Source: Bdellovibrionales bacterium (GTDB lineage: Bacteria; Bdellovibrionota; Bdellovibrionia; Bdellovibrionales; UBA1609). From it: DNA of 12,610 nt. Of this stretch, positions 8,935 to 12,610 are shown one piece after another; position 1 is the first letter of the stretch, and every line of letters begins with the position of its first letter. The stretch covers positions 1 to 12,610 of the forward strand of contig JAGRAG010000180.1 of assembly GCA_020435025.1 (NCBI GenBank), read 5' to 3'. Made by a program: the position numbers and the translations under genes. A model generated the notes under the pieces. It was not told the DNA's origin and ran no database searches. It worked only from the letters and a program-made list of their open reading frames with translations.

Positions 8935-8981
8935 AGTAACATTAAATGAATTTTAAGATAAAATTTTGATAGGTACAATTT

Positions 8982-9353
8982 ATGAAGTGTTTTTTTATTT
9001 TTATTTTATCTCTAACTGTCCTTGCATGCAATAAGAAACAGACGGCTCCTGATATACCCCTTAGTGAATTTAACGACAAAGCTCGGGTAATGATTGGTGT
9101 TGTTACAAAGATTTCCAAAGAACAAAACATAGAAAAACTAAAAAAAATTGCCACGTATACACAGTTTGCGAGGGTTGTGGACTGCAAAGACGTCCTTCAT
9201 GAGTGCAAGCACTATAATGACATCTTAACGAAAATGATTCGTTACACAGAAGATGGACAATTCGACAATTCAGAAAGAAAAGACATTCAAGAAAAAATTC
9301 AAGCGTTGAAACTAGAAATATCGCAAGCCCGTCAAGTTTTATTAGAAAGATAA
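8982..9353 (+). CDS. Small lipoprotein downstream of the histidine kinase, function unknown
   Basis: This 123-residue protein begins with a compact lipoprotein signal peptide (lipobox VLAC, Cys16, then Asn at +2). Only a partial AGG ribosome binding site (8971-8973) lies eight bases before the ATG. The mature part is 107 residues, highly charged and predicted helical, with two more cysteines at 68 and 75, which could pair, and a C-terminal heptad-like stretch at about 97-123 that could be a coiled coil. I do not recognise a family. It follows the kinase stop by 47 bases in the same direction with no terminator between, so co-transcription is likely. An accessory role for the kinase's periplasmic sensor is possible but not shown. 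The inverted-repeat element downstream would end the transcript. Confidence 0.8.
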   Translation: MKCFFIFILSLTVLACNKKQTAPDIPLSEFNDKARVMIGVVTKISKEQNIEKLKKIATYTQFARVVDCKDVLHECKHYNDILTKMIRYTEDGQFDNSERKDIQEKIQALKLEISQARQVLLER

Positions 9354-9382
9354 AGCACACACGTTATGGGTTCTCAGACTTC

Positions 9383-9541
9383 GATCTTTGCCCATCAGCT
9401 CCTGAGACGGCGCAATTGAGTCCACTCTGACGGCGCAAGTCGTCTTCGGCTTGCATCACCTTCGGCGCCGCATTCCGGATACGCCTTTCGCACCATTCAA
9501 CACTTCAATTGCAACGTCTCAGGAGCTGATGGGTAAAGATC
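9383..9541. repeat. 159-bp element with 37-base terminal inverted repeats (MITE/REP-like)
   Basis: The left arm (9383-9419) and right arm (9505-9541) are inverted copies matching at 34 of 37 positions; one mismatch becomes a G-U pair in RNA. The 85-base middle is about 59% G+C, richer than the flanking genes. It holds a direct repeat of GACGGCGCAA (9406-9415, overlapping the left arm, and 9429-9438), a small hairpin (9435-9442 with 9447-9454, loop TCTT) and the palindrome CGGCGCCG (9463-9470). It sits between convergent genes, 29 bases after one stop codon and five bases from the other, so it can serve as a bidirectional terminator. It could be a non-autonomous mobile repeat or a structured intergenic repeat. 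No transposase and no clear target duplication are visible. Confidence 0.8.
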
Positions 9542-9546
9542 AAACC

Positions 9547-10338
9547 CTACACCTGTCGGACTAAAAATGAGAGATAAAACAATGACGGATAGGTAACCAT
9601 CCAGGAAAAGACAAATCGGTTCAATCCGAACATCCACCATATAACCAAATGAAAAATAATTGCAAAAAAAACATAACCAATGAGGGTCGGTTCGCTGATG
9701 AGGGCCAAGGGAAATGTGAGTTCAAAAAATAAGACCGCCCAACCCAACAACAATGATATGGGTCGATGTCGAACAAAGTCTCTCAACCTTTTTGGAACCG
9801 AAAAAGGACTATCGCTCACAAAGTGCCTGAGTGCCTTACCATCAATCCATTCTTTTCTACGGATCTTTACCCAACCAGCTATGAAATAAGACAGCACGGC
9901 CTGGATAGCAATATAGACTAAACCCACTTTTTCATAAATAACGTCATCTGATGGCCATCTCGCAATCATGACACCGACCAAAGCGACAACCGTCATATAA
10001 TCGCTTCCTCCATTAAACAGACCTTGCCAACGTTGAAGAATTAAAAAATAAGCAATCAACAGAGAAAAACTAAGAATAAACGATGGAACAAAGATCTGCA
10101 AAATGCATAAAAATACGAAAACCCATAAAAGACTTAAGTAATTTTTCTGAATGAGTCTCTTCCAAAGTGCTAAGTTATGAACTTCATTTTCATTGTCTAT
10201 ATGGAAACAGTCATAAAAGTGCGGCATGGCCCTTTCTCTTCGACGGGATGTTTCCAGCCAAATAAATTCAATGCTCTTTTGGAGCAAAGATAGAATCAAT
10301 AGGAATTCCGTAAAACGCAATACACTTTCTAAGTTCAT
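9547..10338 (-). CDS. HTTM-like multi-pass membrane protein (vitamin K gamma-carboxylase-related)
   Basis: This 263-residue protein has about seven hydrophobic segments (roughly 67-84, 86-101, 113-127, 136-157, 194-214, 217-236, 240-258) after a polar N-terminal part. Residues 108-115 (FNGGSDYM), the segment YFIAGWVKI at 151-159 followed by W-x-x-G-x-A-L, the WAVLFFEL stretch at 200-207, and a late His230 in a membrane helix fit the HTTM family, bacterial relatives of the gamma-carboxylase membrane domain. The function of most bacterial HTTM proteins is unknown. The ATG directly follows the TAG stop of the upstream 144-residue gene (TAGATG), so translation is probably coupled; GGAG lies about ten bases upstream. 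It is the last gene of a four-gene operon and ends five bases from the inverted-repeat element. Family assignment is by motif recall only. Confidence 0.7.
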   Translation of the reverse strand: MNLESVLRFTEFLLILSLLQKSIEFIWLETSRRRERAMPHFYDCFHIDNENEVHNLALWKRLIQKNYLSLLWVFVFLCILQIFVPSFILSFSLLIAYFLILQRWQGLFNGGSDYMTVVALVGVMIARWPSDDVIYEKVGLVYIAIQAVLSYFIAGWVKIRRKEWIDGKALRHFVSDSPFSVPKRLRDFVRHRPISLLLGWAVLFFELTFPLALISEPTLIGYVFFAIIFHLVIWWMFGLNRFVFSWMVTYPSLFYLSFLVRQV

Positions 10339-10773
10339 CTACAAAGAACTCCAGTTGGACCTGACTAAAATGTCCTCTTTGCCTTCTTCTAACAAGGATA
10401 CCTGAAACTGTATGTCTCCAGTCTGAAATCTTGACCTAAAATGCATTAGACACAATCGCTCCAAGGCCCTAAAGCACTCCGACTGAAGGAGGGCGCTTTC
10501 ATTTGACACTTCCAGTTCAAGTACCAATTGCTCAACTAGGGTATGAAGACGTAATTGAACATTCCCTAAAGGATTGAAAAAAAGGCTCCTCACACTACGT
10601 TGAGGATGGTGGATCACTTGCTCCCATTCGCCCAAATCTGTGGGGCTGCGATAGCGTGATTTCAATACCAATTCGGGGGCCGCAAAATCAAAAAACGACC
10701 ACCTAGGTAAAAAGACGCGCAAATTTTGAAACCAACTCACCACAATTCCAAACAGTTTTAATGCGATCTCCAA
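10339..10773 (-). CDS. HTTM-partner-type protein, function unknown
   Basis: The reading frame encodes up to 144 residues. The N-terminal stretch (about 5-22) is hydrophobic or amphipathic and may anchor it to the membrane. It leads to PRWSFFDFAAPE at 23-34, reminiscent of the PRW-x-FF/MFAP-type motif in small proteins encoded beside HTTM genes. The remainder looks like a compact alpha/beta domain, with Cys100 and Cys108. The start is uncertain: TTG at 10773 is the only start-type codon before an upstream in-frame stop, but the nearby GGAG overlaps that codon rather than preceding it. A CTG at 10755, twelve bases after GGAG, is an alternative. With the TTG start it overlaps the preceding 54-residue ORF by 16 bases; it abuts the HTTM gene exactly. 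Probably forms a complex with the HTTM protein. Confidence 0.72.
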   Translation of the reverse strand: MEIALKLFGIVVSWFQNLRVFLPRWSFFDFAAPELVLKSRYRSPTDLGEWEQVIHHPQRSVRSLFFNPLGNVQLRLHTLVEQLVLELEVSNESALLQSECFRALERLCLMHFRSRFQTGDIQFQVSLLEEGKEDILVRSNWSSL

Positions 10774-10922
10774 ATAATAATAATCATTTTAATATTAATG
10801 ACTATAAATCTAAAAACTTGATAGAAAAAATTGGTACGCATACGAACCGTATGATTTGTAGGAATAGCCGTTCCCGATGAAGGTTCATAGGGAGTTATCT
10901 GTTCGCCATCTTGATGTGTCAT
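10758..10922 (-). CDS. 54-residue single-pass membrane small protein
   Basis: An ATG at 10922 is preceded by a strong ribosome binding site (GGGAGG, six bases upstream) in the 12-base gap after the flavoprotein stop codon. It opens a 54-codon frame ending with TAA at 10758-10760. The first 30 residues are polar, and rich in Pro, Thr and Ser. The last third, starting at FFYQVFRF (32-39), is strongly hydrophobic and ends IIIIWRSH, consistent with one membrane segment or an amphipathic membrane-binding helix. The frame fills nearly the whole gap between the flavoprotein and the 144-residue gene, and overlaps the start of the latter. I do not recognise a family. Given its place it could anchor or modulate the flavoprotein, or be a small subunit of an HTTM complex. 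Confidence 0.7.
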   Translation of the reverse strand: MTHQDGEQITPYEPSSGTAIPTNHTVRMRTNFFYQVFRFIVINIKMIIIIWRSH

Positions 10923-10934
10923 AGGTTACCTCCC

Positions 10935-12395
10935 TTATTCTGGAATAAAAAACCAACCAGGTTTAAATTTCGCTTTATATAAAAATAAATAATGCAGAAT
11001 GTGTTTGATCCAATGTCCTGCCAAACCAACTTCGCCAAATGTGTAATTTAAAGATCTACCGACCCCCGGATATTTTTGATAGTCCGGAACGATAGGAAAT
11101 ACCGTCATAGCCACTGCACTTCCGCTCAGAATTCCAGCACCCGTTGAAGCCACACAAGCCGCACCCATTTCAGCCATCGAGTGGCCTCCCGAGGGCTGAT
11201 CAATCTTCCCATTTAACATATTCGTAACAGTCCTTGCCACAGCTTTACCTATCATCGCCGAGGGCATTCCCGTACGAGGTGGGGCTGGCGAAATCACGGT
11301 CCCGTTTTTACTTTGCATGGGTTTACTAATAGCATGAGGTGGTGCAAAGGCGATTCCTACAGCAAATAGATTTTTGTATATTGGGTTTTGATAGGTCTTA
11401 GGCCAGTCAGAAGCCTTCCATTCTTCAAATGGTTTTTTCGTATAATCGCCGTCAACTTTTAAGAAACCATTTGGAGCAAAAATAGTATCCGTAATGTCAG
11501 ATCCGTCTTTTGCAAAAGCCTTTAAACCGACTCCTGAGAAAGAAGGAATGAGCATAGCAAAATCAAAATCTTCAGTGAGCTTTTCGCCATCTAATGTTTC
11601 GTAGTGAACCTTTCCAGGTTCCAACTTATAAACTCCAGCACGAAGGATCCAACGCACACCACGCTCTGCAAACAAAGACTCGGCAAAAATCTTACTAGAT
11701 GTAACATATCCGCCTTTTCGCAGATGAAGTCCCGCAATGCCAAAGTCTCCAAGGTAATATTCATTAGAAATCCAAGTTAAATCTGCCATCTCACGAACAC
11801 CGGCTACACGCAATTCGTGCTCAACATTAAAAATATATTCAAAAGCTGCACCTTGACAGGTGGAAGCTGAATGCCCCGTACCGATCAGTATCTTTTGACG
11901 TTGACCGGCTTTCATCTTCTCAATGACTTTACTGAGCTCTTCAGAAGCATGCACAGCATGCTGTGGGGTGCACACCGAAACCGAGTGACCATGATCGGGT
12001 CCTAAACCTTCGGTGGCCTCAAAATTTAGTTTTGGTCCCGTAGCATTGATTAAATAATCATACTCTAGAGTCCCAATCTGCCCGGCCTTATCGGGACTTG
12101 TGAACTCATAGGTGACGAACGGCTTACCCCCTTGGTCATTGCCCTCAGGGTTAAGACTCACGGCTTTAGCTTGAATATAACCGATGCCTTGCTTTTTATA
12201 TATCGGAGCAAGTTCAAACGTCACTTGCTCCGTCGTCATCCTACCTACTCCCACCCAGATATTCGAGGGGATCCAATTCCATTTACTATTTGGGGTTATT
12301 ACCACGACTTCGTGTTGCTTCCCCGTCCACTTTCTACAGAAACTAGCTGCAGTATGTCCAGAGACACCGCCCCCTAAGATCACTATACGTCCCAT
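10935..12395 (-). CDS. Sulfide:quinone reductase-like FAD-dependent oxidoreductase
   Basis: This 486-residue protein begins at ATG 12395 behind AGGAGG (four bases upstream). It has an N-terminal dinucleotide fold with GGGVSG at 8-13, the NATGP motif at 117-121, and a later FAD-binding segment around NLFAVGIA (342-349). Three cysteines fit those of sulfide:quinone oxidoreductases: Cys142 in VCTPQHA, Cys180 in STCQGAAFEY, and Cys414 in a CVASTG segment. The PPRTGMPSAMIGKA stretch (372-385) matches the family's PKTG region. The C-terminal part (about 458-486) is amphipathic and aromatic, as in monotopic SQR membrane anchors. It should oxidise sulfide or another thiol or sulfur donor through a cysteine disulfide and FAD, and reduce a membrane quinone. 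It is somewhat longer than classical SQR (about 430), so the substrate is not certain. First gene of the four-gene operon. Confidence 0.82.
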   Translation of the reverse strand: MGRIVILGGGVSGHTAASFCRKWTGKQHEVVVITPNSKWNWIPSNIWVGVGRMTTEQVTFELAPIYKKQGIGYIQAKAVSLNPEGNDQGGKPFVTYEFTSPDKAGQIGTLEYDYLINATGPKLNFEATEGLGPDHGHSVSVCTPQHAVHASEELSKVIEKMKAGQRQKILIGTGHSASTCQGAAFEYIFNVEHELRVAGVREMADLTWISNEYYLGDFGIAGLHLRKGGYVTSSKIFAESLFAERGVRWILRAGVYKLEPGKVHYETLDGEKLTEDFDFAMLIPSFSGVGLKAFAKDGSDITDTIFAPNGFLKVDGDYTKKPFEEWKASDWPKTYQNPIYKNLFAVGIAFAPPHAISKPMQSKNGTVISPAPPRTGMPSAMIGKAVARTVTNMLNGKIDQPSGGHSMAEMGAACVASTGAGILSGSAVAMTVFPIVPDYQKYPGVGRSLNYTFGEVGLAGHWIKHILHYLFLYKAKFKPGWFFIPE

Positions 12396-12414
12396 GGTTC
12401 CTCCTTAGATTATT

Positions 12415-12477
12415 AGTATATCATTTTAAAATTATGAGGAACTAAAAAAAATCTAGCCGTTTGTCTCAATTTAACAA
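12415..12477 (-). promoter_or_regulatory. Candidate promoter elements for the flavoprotein-HTTM operon
   Basis: Two weak candidates lie upstream of the flavoprotein on the minus strand. TATACT (complement of 12415-12420) is a good -10 without a recognisable -35. TTGTTA (complement of 12472-12477) lies 16 bases from TAGATT (complement of 12450-12455), matching 4/6 at both. No operator-like repeat was found. Confidence 0.25.
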
Positions 12478-12522
12478 ATTCAGTCAGTCTATGAGGAAAA
12501 CTTCAAATTTCTACTTTACAAC

Positions 12523-12610
12523 TTATTTAGGAATGGGACTTACCGACCCATATGCCCCTAATCGAGCTTGGCCTACAAGTCGCCCATTAGGTAAGCGAAT
12601 ATCAGCATCA
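12523..12610 (-). CDS. Probable 3' end of an upstream gene, cut by the window edge
   Basis: Read on the minus strand, the window edge opens in a frame of 28 codons ending with TAA at 12523-12525. It includes RLPNGRLVGQARLGAYG, with the Gly/Arg/Leu spacing of a normal folded protein. If real, it ends 127 bases before the flavoprotein start, so the two genes may share direction but need not share a transcript. No family can be assigned. A competing plus-strand frame starts at ATG 12533 and is also open to the edge, so the strand is not certain. Confidence 0.4.
   Translation of the reverse strand, partial: DADIRLPNGRLVGQARLGAYGSVSPIPK

Noticed and set aside
9680..9889. Plus-strand frame of 69 codons opposite the HTTM-like gene
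   Set aside because: It is antisense to a multi-pass membrane protein with clear hydrophobic periodicity and has no supporting motif.
10839..10853. CATACG-AAC-CGTATG inverted repeat as an operator
   Set aside because: It lies inside the 54-residue coding frame within a continuous operon; a 6-bp half-site is easily explained by chance.
12533..12610. A plus-strand gene starting at ATG 12533 and running off the edge
   Set aside because: AGGA sits directly against the ATG with no spacing, and the minus-strand frame gives a more protein-like sequence with a natural stop; only 26 codons are visible, so this is not settled.

Overview
The window looks like chromosomal DNA of a Gram-negative predatory-type bacterium, most plausibly a member of the Bdellovibrionota. 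This is inferred from gene style, not from a marker gene. The support is moderate-to-low GC, four separate lipoprotein signal peptides, a large lipoprotein with repeated paired-cysteine domains, and a lipid-anchored M16 protease. No rRNA, tRNA, CRISPR array, transposase or phage gene was seen.

Layout, left to right. (1) 10-2892 (+): a 960-residue lipoprotein with an unrecognised N-terminal half, a Gly-rich linker, and four tandem domains of about 110-120 residues, each with two cysteines. It is followed by a 30-bp perfectly palindromic terminator-like sequence. (2) 3007-3264 (+): an 85-residue Cys/His-rich lipoprotein, probably metal-binding. (3) 3266-6184 (-): a 972-residue lipid-anchored M16A (pitrilysin/insulysin-like) zinc protease whose stop codon lies one base from that of the small lipoprotein. 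(4) 6185-6525: a 341-bp divergent regulatory gap. (5) 6526-8934 (+): a membrane sensor histidine kinase (periplasmic Cache-like sensor, HAMP, PAS, HisKA, HATPase) with no response regulator beside it, followed 47 bases later by a 123-residue lipoprotein. (6) 9383-9541: a GC-richer 159-bp element with 37-base terminal inverted repeats, between convergent genes. (7) 12395 down to 9547 (-): a tight four-gene operon of an SQR-like flavoprotein, a 54-residue single-pass small protein, a 144-residue protein of HTTM-partner type, and a multi-pass HTTM-like (vitamin K gamma-carboxylase-related) membrane protein. (8) 12523-12610 (-): probably the last 28 codons of another gene.

How the genes may work together. 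The first three are cell-envelope functions; nothing links them mechanistically. The kinase and the lipoprotein behind it may be co-transcribed, the lipoprotein possibly being an accessory of the sensor. The minus-strand operon is the most interesting unit: it couples a predicted quinone-reducing flavoprotein with a membrane enzyme from a superfamily whose best-known member uses a reduced quinone (vitamin K hydroquinone) as co-substrate. Its two middle genes are small; one is under 60 codons and easily missed. That functional link is inference.
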